From contig JAHUUM010000013.1 of the NCBI GenBank assembly GCA_019218445.1, positions 1 to 63,723 of the forward strand: DNA of 63,723 nucleotides. Reading direction: 5' to 3'. Positions within the stretch are counted from its first letter, which is position 1. Each line of letters begins with the position of its first letter. Below are positions 44,522 to 53,524 of this stretch, one piece after another. Position numbers and translations under genes: made by a program. The notes below the pieces were generated by a model. The model searched no databases. It was not told the DNA's origin and saw nothing but the letters and a program-made list of their open reading frames with translations. The DNA comes from Weeksellaceae bacterium TAE3-ERU29. Its GTDB lineage: Bacteria > Bacteroidota > Bacteroidia > Flavobacteriales > Weeksellaceae.

Positions 44522-44537
44522 ATCCCCTCAAGGGGAT
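44522..44537. repeat. Short palindrome of the CCCTCAAGGG type
   Basis: ATCCCCTCAAGGGGAT: perfect 7-bp arms around CA, between the two long palindromic units. It is related to the palindrome at 19928-19943. Confidence 0.5.
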
Positions 44538-44559
44538 ATTTAGCAGTATTTATTCCTAC

Positions 44560-44694
44560 TGTCATGCCAACCTTGTTTCAGCATCGCATCCGGTAATGAC
44601 ATACATTTTTCTGTTTTCACGTCATTGCGAGGAACGAAGCAATCTCTGAATAGATTTGTTAGGGATTGCCACGAGCAAGCTCTCACAATGACGT
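44560..44694. repeat. Palindromic repeat unit, copy 2
   Basis: Second copy, with arms 44620-44631 and 44682-44693 identical to those of copy 1. The lead-in (CTTGTTTCAG region) is also conserved. The two copies are about 210 bp apart and differ at scattered bases and by a short insertion. Confidence 0.8.
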
Positions 44695-44770
44695 GCGTGA
44701 TATCACTTCTTCCACTGATGAATACTGTATTTTTTAATTTTTCATTATTAATTTTTAATTTAAAAAAAGA

Positions 44771-44852
44771 GCCTGCTCCCCCAACACACACAAAGGAGAA
44801 CAGGCATACAGCCGAGTATGAGAAACATTTTACTTTAAAACTTTCCTCGGCT
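44771..44852. other. Two consecutive hairpins
   Basis: GCCTGCTCC (44771-44779) can pair with GGAGAACAGGC (44795-44805), and AGCCGAG (44810-44816) with CTCGGCT (44846-44852). They precede a third, terminator-like hairpin at 44903. They may be part of a short non-coding transcript or stacked terminators. Confidence 0.45.
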
Positions 44853-44902
44853 GCTGTGAATAAGATTAATTCTATGCTTAAAAAAATAAACATAAAAAAA
44901 GC

Positions 44903-44936
44903 CGTGCTTCCCTTTGATAGGGAAACACGACTCATT
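44903..44936 (+). terminator. Terminator-like hairpin
   Basis: CGTGCTTCCCT with AGGGAAACACG (one mismatch), 5-nt loop, A-run upstream and T-run downstream. No gene ends just before it on either strand. Confidence 0.65.
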
Positions 44937-45010
44937 TTTTTTGCTAAAAATAATTTTAGACTATTTGTATATCTTGTAAAATTTCTATAAACTAACGCAC
45001 ACGCATAATT

Positions 45011-45041
<31 letters not shown>

Positions 45042-45073
45042 TTACACAATTTCTAAAACTGCGCAAATCTAAA

Positions 45074-45166
45074 ATGTTAAAGTTTATATTTATTTCTTTT
45101 TTACTCATATCTTGTAATGCCACAAATGTAAGTACTAATTTTCACTTAACAAAATCTTATATATAA
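45074..45166 (+). CDS. Possible 30-residue lipoprotein
   Basis: ATG to TAA reads MLKFIFISFLLISCNATNVS plus ten more residues. The first 14 residues form a complete lipoprotein signal with lipobox LISC, leaving a mature peptide of only 17 residues. It has no recognised relatives here, no obvious promoter and no strong ribosome signal. It may be a real small lipoprotein (compare lysis or toxin-like lipopeptides), the start of a decayed gene, or chance. The microsatellite just upstream could affect its expression. Confidence 0.35.
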   Translation: MLKFIFISFLLISCNATNVSTNFHLTKSYI

Positions 45167-45301
45167 AAACACCTCTCCTCTGTTAAAACATTGTGGAATA
45201 ATTATACAGTAGAATGTAGATAAGTCAAAAAAAATTCCGAAATTTGGCTTTTAATGTTTACAGGGTATTTTACACCTAACCAAAGTAGATAAACAGATAT
45301 A

Positions 45302-47200
45302 ATGAGTGACGCACTAAAACACGAATGTGGAATCGCTCTTTTGCGATTATTAAAACCTCTTTCCTATTACAAAGAAAAATATGGAAACGCTTTTTACGCC
45401 ATAGATAAAATGTACCTAATGCTGGAAAAACAGCACAACAGAGGGCAAGACGGCGCAGGACTGGCAAGTATAAAACTTAATATGCAACCCGGCGAAAGAT
45501 ACATTAGCCGTGCAAGGTCTAATGACATCAATCCTATAAAAGATGTCTTTACTCAAATTAATGAGAGTATCCAACGTCGAGTAAAGAAAAACCCTGATGC
45601 CCTTAATGACATGGAGCTTCTAAAAAAAACTGCACCTTATATAGGTGAGGTTTTCTTGGGACATGTAAGATACGGAACTTATGGGGTTAACAGCATAGAA
45701 TCTGTTCATCCGTTTTTACGTCAAAATAACTGGAAAGCTCGTAACTTATTAGTGGCAGGAAACTTCAATCTTACTAATGTAGACGAACTTTTTCAAAACT
45801 TAATAGATTTAGGTCAACACCCGAAAGCCAAAGCAGATACAGTTACCGTAATGGAGAAAATCGGGCATTTTTTAGACGAGCAAGTCAATGAATTATATTT
45901 TGATTTAAAAAAAGAAGGTTTTTCTAAAATAGAAGCATCTGCAGAAATTGCTAACCGCATAAGTGTTTCTAAAATACTAACTCGTTCCGCTAAAAACTGG
46001 GATGGCGGTTATGCTATGGCAGGAATGTTTGGGCATGGAGACGCCTTTGTTTTAAGAGACCCGGCAGGGATTCGTCCGGCATATTATTATGTAGATGACG
46101 AAATTGCAATTGTAGCATCGGAACGTCCCGTAATTCAAACCGTATTTAATGTTGGCTTTAATGATGTAAAAGAATTAAATCCGGGAGAAGCCATTATTAT
46201 AAAACATTACGGAGAGGTAAAACTCAGACAAATCTTAGAGCCATTAGAGAAAAAAGCTTGTTCTTTTGAACGGATTTATTTCTCTCGTGGAAGTGATGCC
46301 GAAATCTACGAAGAAAGAAAAGAATTAGGACGTTTATTAATAGATCAAGTCTTAGAAGCAATTGACGGTGACATTCACCATACGGTTTTCTCTTATATCC
46401 CAAATACTGCAGAAGCATCTTATTTTGGATTGGTAGAGGCCGCAAACGATGAGCTCAACCATGAGAAAACGGAAATGATTATGCAAGAGAAGGTAGACAT
46501 TACCGATAAACGCATTAAAGAAATACTTTCCACTAAAATCCGTTCAGAGAAAATAGCGATTAAAGATGCTAAGTTGAGGACATTCATCACACAAGACAAC
46601 GCGAGAGATGACATGGTAGCTCACGTATATGATGTAACTTACGGAGTCGTGAAACCTGATGATAATCTTGTAATTATAGATGATAGTATTGTCCGTGGAA
46701 CAACTTTAAGAAATAGTATCATTCGTATATTAGATCGTGTTCACCCTAAGAGAATTGTCGTAATTTCCTCTGCTCCGCAAATTCGCTACCCTGATTGTTA
46801 CGGAATAGATATGGCTCGTCTGGAAAACCTAATCGCTTTCTCAGCGGCAGAAGCACTGCATAATGAGCGAGGCACAACTTACATAATAGAAGAAGTTTAT
46901 AAAAAATGTAAAGAAGACGTTCAAAAACCGGATGCAGAAGTAATTAATCATGTAAAAGATTTTTATGCTCCGTTTACCGATAAAGAAATATCAGACAAAA
47001 TATCTGAACTCCTAACTACTCCGGAAATTAATGCAGAAGTTAAAATCATTTATCAAACTGTAGATAATCTGCATAAAGCTTGTCCTAAAAATTTAGGCGA
47101 TTGGTACTTTACGGGAGATTATCCGACTGCGGGTGGTAACCGTGTAGCCAACCGAGCTTTTATTAATTACTATGAAGGAAATAATGAAAGAGCTTATTAA
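45302..47200 (+). CDS. purF: Amidophosphoribosyltransferase (long form)
   Basis: PurF makes 5-phosphoribosylamine from PRPP and glutamine, the committed step of purine synthesis. The N-terminal class II glutamine amidotransferase begins MSDALKHECGIALLR, with the nucleophile Cys9 expected to be exposed by processing. The PRPP-binding loop is VIIDDSIVRGTTLRNSI near residue 460. At 632 residues it is longer than the roughly 500-residue E. coli enzyme, the form I associate with Bacteroidetes. purC follows after 42 bp. Confidence 0.94.
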   Translation: MSDALKHECGIALLRLLKPLSYYKEKYGNAFYAIDKMYLMLEKQHNRGQDGAGLASIKLNMQPGERYISRARSNDINPIKDVFTQINESIQRRVKKNPDALNDMELLKKTAPYIGEVFLGHVRYGTYGVNSIESVHPFLRQNNWKARNLLVAGNFNLTNVDELFQNLIDLGQHPKAKADTVTVMEKIGHFLDEQVNELYFDLKKEGFSKIEASAEIANRISVSKILTRSAKNWDGGYAMAGMFGHGDAFVLRDPAGIRPAYYYVDDEIAIVASERPVIQTVFNVGFNDVKELNPGEAIIIKHYGEVKLRQILEPLEKKACSFERIYFSRGSDAEIYEERKELGRLLIDQVLEAIDGDIHHTVFSYIPNTAEASYFGLVEAANDELNHEKTEMIMQEKVDITDKRIKEILSTKIRSEKIAIKDAKLRTFITQDNARDDMVAHVYDVTYGVVKPDDNLVIIDDSIVRGTTLRNSIIRILDRVHPKRIVVISSAPQIRYPDCYGIDMARLENLIAFSAAEALHNERGTTYIIEEVYKKCKEDVQKPDAEVINHVKDFYAPFTDKEISDKISELLTTPEINAEVKIIYQTVDNLHKACPKNLGDWYFTGDYPTAGGNRVANRAFINYYEGNNERAY

Positions 47201-47242
47201 AACTAATAAATACAAAACACTAATCTTTTAATCATATCAAAA

Positions 47243-47959
47243 ATGCAAAAAGGAGAATTTTTATACGAAGGGAAAGCAAAACAAATTTATGCTACCGAAA
47301 ATCCTGAACAGGTAATCGTTCATTACAAAGATGATGCTACTGCCTTTAACGCTCAGAAAAAAGGACAAGTAGAATCTAAAGGAGAAATGAACAACAAGAT
47401 TACTACATTGATTTATAAATATTTAAATCAAAAAGGAATTCCTACGCATTATATTGAAACTTTAAACGATCGCGACCAGTTGGTAACTAAAGTGAACATT
47501 ATTCCTATTGAAATGGTCGTTCGTAATTACGTAGCAGGAAGCATGGCTCAGCGTTTAGGCTTAGAAGAAGGAGCTAAAAGCTCTATTACTATTTTTGATT
47601 TATGTTACAAAAAAGATGAGTTAGGCGACCCACTTATCAATGATTATCACGCAATTTTATTAGGAGCAGCAACACGAGAAGATTTAGATGAATTGTATGC
47701 CATGACGGAGAAAATTAATGAGTACTTAACTGAATTATTCTTAAAAGCAAATTTAATCTTAGCCGATTTTAAAATTGAATTCGGAAAAACCGCTGACGGA
47801 AAAATTGTATTGGCAGACGAAATCAGTCCGGATACTTGCCGTTTATGGGACAAAGACACGCTTAAAAAATTAGATAAAGACAGATTTAGACGTGATTTAG
47901 GAGAAGTTTCTGAGGCTTATCTTGAAGTCTACGACCGATTAAAAAAAGTTCTTAATTAA
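47243..47959 (+). CDS. purC: Phosphoribosylaminoimidazole-succinocarboxamide synthase
   Basis: PurC (SAICAR synthase) joins aspartate to CAIR with ATP. The 238-residue protein shows [20 protein letters not shown], the [14 protein letters not shown] segment, [19 protein letters not shown], and [12 protein letters not shown] with the ATP/Mg-binding acidic residues. Full length. It lies between purF and a Fic gene, 15 bp before the latter. Confidence 0.96.
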   Translation: MQKGEFLYEGKAKQIYATENPEQVIVHYKDDATAFNAQKKGQVESKGEMNNKITTLIYKYLNQKGIPTHYIETLNDRDQLVTKVNIIPIEMVVRNYVAGSMAQRLGLEEGAKSSITIFDLCYKKDELGDPLINDYHAILLGAATREDLDELYAMTEKINEYLTELFLKANLILADFKIEFGKTADGKIVLADEISPDTCRLWDKDTLKKLDKDRFRRDLGEVSEAYLEVYDRLKKVLN

Positions 47960-47974
47960 GAAATAAATTTTAGG

Positions 47975-48742
47975 GTGAGCTTATATTGCGAAATAGAGAA
48001 ATTAATAAAAGAATACAAATCTTTGGGCATTTCAGATGAACTGAACGCCCAAGAATACAGTAATTTGCTCATCTCAAGCCATTCTACCCGAATTGAGAAC
48101 TCTACGCTTACTTTAGAAGAAAGTGAATCTTTGTTTTTAGATAACATCACACCTAAAGGAAAAAACTTAATGGACACTTTAATGACTAAAGACCATTTTG
48201 TAGCTTTTGATTTTGTGATGCAAGAGGCTAAAAAAAGAAGACAAATAGATCTTCCTTTTTTGCAAGAAATTGCAGGAAAAGTAATGAAAAACACAGGGAA
48301 TATAGTCACTACAGCACTTGGTACAATGGATGCTGCCAAAGGAGATATTCGTAAAGTAGGGGTAAGTGCAGGGACTACTCGGTTTATGGATTATAAAAAA
48401 GTAATTCCTTCTCTCGAAAAATTAATTCTTGACCTGAATTATCGATTATCAAATAATAATACACTGAAAGACAAAATAAAAATGTCATACGACGCCCATT
48501 ACGAACTGGTAACGATTCATCCTTTTATTGATGGAAATGGACGTACCGCTCGGTTATTAATGAATTTTATACAACAATATTTTGGGTTGCCACTATCTTT
48601 GGTTTTCGCAGAAGATAAACAAGAATATTATACCGCACTACGTGCTACGAGAGAAAATAAAAACAAATCATATTTCTATGATTTTATGAACCAACAATAT
48701 ATTAAATTTTTACAACAAGAAATAAACTCTTTACAATCATGA
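47975..48742 (+). CDS. Fic family protein (class II AMPylase-like)
   Basis: Fic enzymes transfer AMP or a related group to target proteins. The active-site motif HPFIDGNGRTARLL (HxFx(D/E)GNGRxxR) near residue 180 is intact. An N-terminal inhibitory motif is visible as STRIEN near residue 36, matching (S/T)xxxE(G/N), so this is an auto-inhibited class II Fic protein. The start must be the GTG at 47975, because no ATG precedes the inhibitory motif in frame. The gene is wedged between purC and purM and its end overlaps purM by 4 nt (ATGA). Its target is unknown; the coupling to purine genes is unusual. Confidence 0.88.
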   Translation: MSLYCEIEKLIKEYKSLGISDELNAQEYSNLLISSHSTRIENSTLTLEESESLFLDNITPKGKNLMDTLMTKDHFVAFDFVMQEAKKRRQIDLPFLQEIAGKVMKNTGNIVTTALGTMDAAKGDIRKVGVSAGTTRFMDYKKVIPSLEKLILDLNYRLSNNNTLKDKIKMSYDAHYELVTIHPFIDGNGRTARLLMNFIQQYFGLPLSLVFAEDKQEYYTALRATRENKNKSYFYDFMNQQYIKFLQQEINSLQS

Positions 48743-49740
48743 GTACATCTTACAAAGACGCCGGAGTAAACAAAGAAGAAGGCTACCAAACGGTACATAA
48801 AATTAAAGATGCCGTAGCATCTACTCACACACCCAACGTACTAAACGGAATTGGTTCTTTTGGGGCATTTTACGAATTAGGAAACTATAAAAATCCTGTA
48901 TTAGTCAGTGGAACAGATGGAGTGGGAACAAAACTCCGCATTGCATTAGACGTAAAAAAACATGATACCGTAGGCGTAGATTGTTTTGCTATGTGTGCCA
49001 ATGATATTTTGTGCCATGGGGCAAAACCTTTATTTTTCTTAGACTACTTAGCTTGTGGAAAATTAGACAGTGATGTAGCCGCAGAAATTGTAGGTGGAAT
49101 TGTAGATGCCTGTAAACAAACCAATTGCTCATTAATTGGTGGAGAAACGGCGGAAATGCCCGGAATGTATGAAATCGGAGATTATGATGTTGCCGGATTT
49201 TGTGTAGGCGTTGTAGAAAAAGATGAAATTATTGACGGCTCTAAAATCAAAGAAGGAAACACTGTAATTGCTTTGCCGTCAAGCGGTTTCCACAGCAATG
49301 GTTTTTCATTAGTTCGTAAAGTATTTACTGATTTTAATGAAGAATGGCAAGGAAAACCTTTGTATGAAACTTTACTTATTCCTACTAAATTATACGGAGC
49401 AACAATCACTGCTTTATTAGAGAAAGTGAAAGTAAACGGAATCGCTCATATTACAGGTGGTGGTTTAATCGAAAATGTTCCGCGTATTTTACCAAAAGGA
49501 TTAGGCGTAGAAATCGAAAAAGCCAAAATTAAAGTTCCTGAAGTCATGCAAGAATTACAAAAAAGAGGAAATATTGCAGAAGATGAAATGTTTGGGACGT
49601 TCAATATGGGTGTAGGAATGGTTGTTGTCGTTTCTGAAGAAGACAAAGAAAAAGCGTTACAATCCTTAAAAGCACAAGGAGAAGAAGCTTATGAAATTGG
49701 AAAAGTCGTAAATAGTCACGAAGCAATTAAATTAATATAA
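48739..49740 (+). CDS. purM: Phosphoribosylformylglycinamidine cyclo-ligase
   Basis: PurM (AIR synthetase) closes the imidazole ring using ATP. The 333-residue protein has the N-terminal ATP-binding GTDGVGTKLRIAL, then DCFAMCANDILCHGAKP, GGETAEMPGMY, and the C-terminal domain with HITGGGLIENVPRILP. Full length. It begins within the Fic stop codon overlap and ends before a terminator. Confidence 0.96.
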   Translation: MSTSYKDAGVNKEEGYQTVHKIKDAVASTHTPNVLNGIGSFGAFYELGNYKNPVLVSGTDGVGTKLRIALDVKKHDTVGVDCFAMCANDILCHGAKPLFFLDYLACGKLDSDVAAEIVGGIVDACKQTNCSLIGGETAEMPGMYEIGDYDVAGFCVGVVEKDEIIDGSKIKEGNTVIALPSSGFHSNGFSLVRKVFTDFNEEWQGKPLYETLLIPTKLYGATITALLEKVKVNGIAHITGGGLIENVPRILPKGLGVEIEKAKIKVPEVMQELQKRGNIAEDEMFGTFNMGVGMVVVVSEEDKEKALQSLKAQGEEAYEIGKVVNSHEAIKLI

Positions 49741-49764
49741 TCTTCGGGAAATCTAAACAATTAG

Positions 49765-49807
49765 AACTGTCTAATCATTTTACTTCAAAGATTAGCCAGT
49801 TTTTTTA
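49765..49807 (+). terminator. Intrinsic terminator of the pur operon
   Basis: AACTGTCTAATC with GATTAGCCAGTT (one mismatch), 13-nt loop, followed by a T-run. Confidence 0.8.
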
Positions 49808-49929
49808 TTATATATTTATTAATAATATATTAAAAATAAGTAAATGATTAAAATCAATAATAAATAAATCATTGTGTTTTACAATAAACCAATTAATTTT
49901 TGTAAAATTGAACTCTCAAAAACATACTT

Positions 49930-51339
49930 ATGGAAATTGCTATTATTTTAATTTTTGTAATAGGTTATTTAATAATAACCTTAGAACACACTCTTAAGCT
50001 GGATAAAACTGTTCCGGCTTTAATTATGGCCTCAATTATGTGGGCTATTTTGGCAACAGGCTTATTAACCGTTTTCAAAATTGACGGTGGGCTTGTTCCT
50101 GTTTATGAGCATTTAGGTATTGCCGATACTCATGATGCTAAGTTAGAAGCCATAGAAGAAGTCTTACTTCATCACTTAGGAAAAACGGCAGAGATTTTAT
50201 TTTTCTTGATTGGAGCAATGACTATTGTAGAAATCATTGATTTACACCGAGGTTTCGAAATTATTAAAGAGTTCATTAAAACTCGCAGTAAGGTAAAACT
50301 TCTTTGGATTGTAGGTTTCTTGGCCTTCTTCCTTTCTGCAATTATAGACAATTTAACAGCCACTATTGTATTAATTACAATTTTAAGAAAAATTATTCCA
50401 AACAAAAACGAAAGACTTTGGTATGCAGGGCTTATCGTAATTGCGGCAAATGCTGGTGGAGCATGGTCTCCAATTGGGGATGTTACTACTACTATGCTGT
50501 GGATATCTAAAAAAGTAAGTGTAGGTAAATTAATTGAATATTTAGTATTACCTTCTTTATTATGTTTTGGAATTCCTTTTACCATTGCTTCTTTTCTACC
50601 GCCATTCAAAGGTGCTGTTACTCCGGAAGAAGGTAATAACATAAAAAAATTACCAACAAGTGCTACAATGCTTTATTTAGGTTTAGGTATGATTATTTTT
50701 GTACCTATATTTAAAACCATTACCCATTTACCTCCTTATGTAGGAATGATGTTCTCATTAGGAGTTGTTTGGTTTGTCGCCGAATATCTAACTAATTTCA
50801 AATTTGATTACGGCAAAGGTACAGTAGAAGAAATTTCTGAAAGAAAAAGATCATTCTCAGCTCATAAAGCTTTAGGGAAAATAGAGATGTCCAGTATTTT
50901 ATTCTTCTTAGGAATTCTAATGGCCGTAGCCGTTTTAGAGAGTTTAGGAATTCTATTTAATTTTGCCGATTGGTTAAACACTACCATTCCTCAACAAGAA
51001 ATCGTAGTACTATTATTAGGAGTAGGCTCCGCAGTTATAGACAATGTACCATTAGTAGCCGCCTCAATCGGAATGTTTGCTGAGCCATTAGACTCTGAAC
51101 TATGGCACTTTATCGCATATGCTGCCGGAACAGGAGGATCTATGTTAATCATTGGATCTGCTGCCGGAGTTGCTGCAATGGGTATGGAAAAAATAGACTT
51201 TTTTTGGTATCTTAAAAATATATCTTGGTTAGCAATCATTGGATTCTTATCAGGTTCATTATTGATTATCGCTTTTAAACATTTAGGAATGTACGAAAGT
51301 GTGGAACCTGTTGCTGTTTTATTACAACAAGTAAAATAA
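49930..51339 (+). CDS. nhaD: Na+/H+ antiporter NhaD
   Basis: A 469-residue membrane protein of the NhaD/ArsB superfamily with 12-13 spans. The features IDNLTATIVLITILRKI, ANAGGAWSPIGDVTTTMLW and SAVIDNVPLVAASIGM are typical of sodium-proton antiporters of this type. It would export sodium and keep pH in balance. folB overlaps its stop by one base. An isolated inverted repeat (TGATT/AATCA) in the AT-rich upstream region may be regulatory but has no supporting evidence. Confidence 0.92.
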   Translation: MEIAIILIFVIGYLIITLEHTLKLDKTVPALIMASIMWAILATGLLTVFKIDGGLVPVYEHLGIADTHDAKLEAIEEVLLHHLGKTAEILFFLIGAMTIVEIIDLHRGFEIIKEFIKTRSKVKLLWIVGFLAFFLSAIIDNLTATIVLITILRKIIPNKNERLWYAGLIVIAANAGGAWSPIGDVTTTMLWISKKVSVGKLIEYLVLPSLLCFGIPFTIASFLPPFKGAVTPEEGNNIKKLPTSATMLYLGLGMIIFVPIFKTITHLPPYVGMMFSLGVVWFVAEYLTNFKFDYGKGTVEEISERKRSFSAHKALGKIEMSSILFFLGILMAVAVLESLGILFNFADWLNTTIPQQEIVVLLLGVGSAVIDNVPLVAASIGMFAEPLDSELWHFIAYAAGTGGSMLIIGSAAGVAAMGMEKIDFFWYLKNISWLAIIGFLSGSLLIIAFKHLGMYESVEPVAVLLQQVK

Positions 51340-51698
51340 TGCAACAGATTTTATTAGAAAATATAAAAATCTATGCTTTCCATGGTTGCTTACCGGAAGA
51401 GAATATTATAGGTTCTTGGTATTTGATTGATTTATGTGTAGAAGCCGATTTAGAAAAAGCAGGTGAAACAGATTGTTTAAATTATACAATTAACTACGCC
51501 ACACTATCGGAAATCATTCATAACCGAATGGCTAAAAAAAGTAATTTATTAGAAACGGTTTGCTACGATATTTTAAATGAAATAGGAAATGTTTCAGATT
51601 TAATTCACTCGGCAAAAATAAAAGTTTCTAAGATTAGTCCACCAATGCCGGGCAATATAGAAAAAGCAAGTGTTGTTTTTTCTAAAAAATACAAATAA
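51339..51698 (+). CDS. folB: Dihydroneopterin aldolase
   Basis: FolB cleaves dihydroneopterin in folate synthesis. The 119-residue protein has ILLENIKIYAFHGCLPEENI with the conserved HG, then YLIDLCVEADLEKAG and the C-terminal KISPPMPGNIEKASVVF, matching the family's small tunnelling fold. It shares its first base with the nhaD stop (TAATG) and is followed by a strong terminator. Confidence 0.93.
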   Translation: MQQILLENIKIYAFHGCLPEENIIGSWYLIDLCVEADLEKAGETDCLNYTINYATLSEIIHNRMAKKSNLLETVCYDILNEIGNVSDLIHSAKIKVSKISPPMPGNIEKASVVFSKKYK

Positions 51699-51707
51699 TT
51701 GAAGAAG

Positions 51708-51732
51708 GACTACCGTTTGGTAGTCTTTTTTT
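51708..51732 (+). terminator. Intrinsic terminator of nhaD-folB
   Basis: GACTACC with GGTAGTC around GTTT, followed by seven T. Confidence 0.9.
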
Positions 51733-51776
51733 GAATAAAAAAATTTTTATAACTTTTTTGGTGTATTTTTACTCTA

Positions 51777-52967
51777 ATGAAATCAAAATATTTAATACTT
51801 TCTGTTTTATTTATAACATTAGGTTTTACGGCGTGTCAGGATAACGAAGATATGCCCGCTGAAAAAATAGAGAAAAAAGAAAATCCGACAAGCGAAGAAA
51901 AAGGAATGTTTGCAACTAATGACGGTAGTTTTAAACCTCTTAGTGAAGACGGAAACACAGCTCTTAAGACATTATTGCCAAAGGTGGATATTAATAGGCT
52001 AAACACACGAGAGCCACTCGTTATCACAGAAAATCAATACAAAGAAATTGCAGATTATACCGCTAAAGAAATTGTGAAAGATGCTAAAGGAATGGAAGCC
52101 TTTAAACGTATATTTAATTGGATTACAAAAAATGTAAAACATACGCCAAGCGACAATAATCCGTACGCTGTTTTTAAAAATAAAAAAGCCATTTGCTATG
52201 GTTTTTCTAACCTTACAAAAACAATGATGCTCTCTCAAGGACTTCCGTGTATGGTTGTTACAGGCTATCTTTACGGAACTCTGGCTCACTCTTGGAACTA
52301 CGCTTTTGTAGACGGAAAATGGATAGTTATAGACACCACAAATGGTGGATGGTTCTTTATGGATGAAATTCAAAAATACAAACATTTACACTCTCATATT
52401 ACAGATATTTCTTTGTTTGAGGACGAAAACTTTGTTTATAATTACGAGGACGGACTTAACATTACCAAAATAAAAATCAACAAAGAAATTTTATCTATTC
52501 CGTATGGAACAAGTGGCTATATCATCAATGTTTTTAATCCTCGCTCAGAAATACCAAAAGATGTAAAACAGTTGTACATCAGCGATAATATTACATATAC
52601 GGGAGAGAACTCTTTCGGACTTTCTAAAATGGATAAAAGTTTAGAGGAAATTTATGTAAAAAACACCAACAAAAAGTTTGAATCTTATAAAAACGTACTT
52701 TATTTAAAAGGCAAAGATATTCCTGAGCATATTCCTGCAATGATGAAGAAATTGGAACTAAAACCAATTAAAACAGTCGGGAAAAATACGGTTTATAATC
52801 ACTCAAATCTCGAAGAGATTATTTTCTCCGGAGGAACGCTCAAAATAGAGGCTTATGCTGTAGAAAATTGCCCTAAAGTTTCTAAAATAACGATTCCTAA
52901 AAATACCGAATTAGACGACAGAGCTTTCGTTAATGTTGGAAAAGATTTACAAATCATAAAAAAATAA
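51777..52967 (+). CDS. Transglutaminase-domain lipoprotein with BspA-like repeats
   Basis: A 396-residue lipoprotein (lipobox FTAC near residue 20). The middle (about 100-200) is a transglutaminase-like cysteine protease fold: nucleophile in NKKAICYGFSNL, His in AHSWNYAFVDGKW and Asp in IVIDTTNGG. The C-terminal 170 residues form BspA-type (LRR_5) repeats: SLEEIYVKN, NLEEIIFSG, PKVSKITIPKN. Similar proteins are found in gut and oral Bacteroidetes and may process or bind extracellular proteins. Substrate unknown. Single gene. Confidence 0.85.
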   Translation: MKSKYLILSVLFITLGFTACQDNEDMPAEKIEKKENPTSEEKGMFATNDGSFKPLSEDGNTALKTLLPKVDINRLNTREPLVITENQYKEIADYTAKEIVKDAKGMEAFKRIFNWITKNVKHTPSDNNPYAVFKNKKAICYGFSNLTKTMMLSQGLPCMVVTGYLYGTLAHSWNYAFVDGKWIVIDTTNGGWFFMDEIQKYKHLHSHITDISLFEDENFVYNYEDGLNITKIKINKEILSIPYGTSGYIINVFNPRSEIPKDVKQLYISDNITYTGENSFGLSKMDKSLEEIYVKNTNKKFESYKNVLYLKGKDIPEHIPAMMKKLELKPIKTVGKNTVYNHSNLEEIIFSGGTLKIEAYAVENCPKVSKITIPKNTELDDRAFVNVGKDLQIIKK

Positions 52968-53005
52968 ATCAATAAGTTATTCCTAAAAACAGTATTTGAT
53001 TTTGG

Positions 53006-53013
53006 TATATTTG
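53006..53013 (+). promoter_or_regulatory. TAnnTTTG -7 box of cvpA
   Basis: TATATTTG lies 14 bp before the ATG of cvpA, predicting a leader of about 10 nt. Confidence 0.55.
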
Positions 53014-53027
53014 CAGAAATCATTCAA

Positions 53028-53516
53028 ATGAATTTTTTAGATTTAATTTTAGGAATACCTCTATTATACGGATTTTACACAGGATACACCAAAGGAATAT
53101 TCAGACAAGTTGCAGGAATTATAGGGTTATTTATAGCTGTATTTTTTGGGCTTAAATACTCTCACTTTATCGGTCAGCTTTTAAGCAGTGTGGGAGTTAC
53201 GTCCGGTAAAATTGCACCTATTTTAAGTTTTGCCATTGCTTTTTTATTAATCTTAATCATTATAAATCTTGCAGGAAAAACCCTTCGGAAGTTGAGTAAA
53301 AGTATCGGAGTTGGCTTTTTTGAAAATCTTTTAGGGGCTTTTTTCGGATTACTGAAATTCTACTTGATTTTAATAGTTTTTCTATTTTTCACTATAAAAC
53401 TCAACAATAAATTTGAATTTTTCTCACCTCAAGTCTTAAAAGAAAGTGTAATTTATCCTTATTTTGAAATAGGTTTTTCACCATTGCAAAACCTTTGGAA
53501 TAAATTAATAAACTAA
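53028..53516 (+). CDS. cvpA: CvpA family membrane protein
   Basis: A 162-residue membrane protein with four spans. The opening NFLDLILGIPLLYGFYTGYT and the GIFRQVAGIIGLFIAVFFGL stretch are the CvpA pattern; the third and fourth spans follow, and the C-terminus carries a short amphipathic tail. CvpA was named for colicin V production but acts more generally in envelope homeostasis. Here it stands before the LuxE-like gene, 8 bp apart, so they may be co-transcribed. Confidence 0.85.
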   Translation: MNFLDLILGIPLLYGFYTGYTKGIFRQVAGIIGLFIAVFFGLKYSHFIGQLLSSVGVTSGKIAPILSFAIAFLLILIIINLAGKTLRKLSKSIGVGFFENLLGAFFGLLKFYLILIVFLFFTIKLNNKFEFFSPQVLKESVIYPYFEIGFSPLQNLWNKLIN

Positions 53517-53524
53517 CAATTAAA

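Noticed and set aside
44348-44694. Possible CRISPR array
   Set aside because: Only two copies of a long palindromic element exist, with no regular spacers and no cas genes in the window.
44414-44990. Open frames on the plus strand in the repeat region
   Set aside because: They lie in the palindromic repeats and hairpins, share the repeat sequence between them and show no protein-like conservation.
49840-49880. TGATT/AATCA inverted repeat upstream of nhaD as an FNR site
   Set aside because: The half-sites are only two bases apart and the region is extremely AT-rich, so chance is likely.
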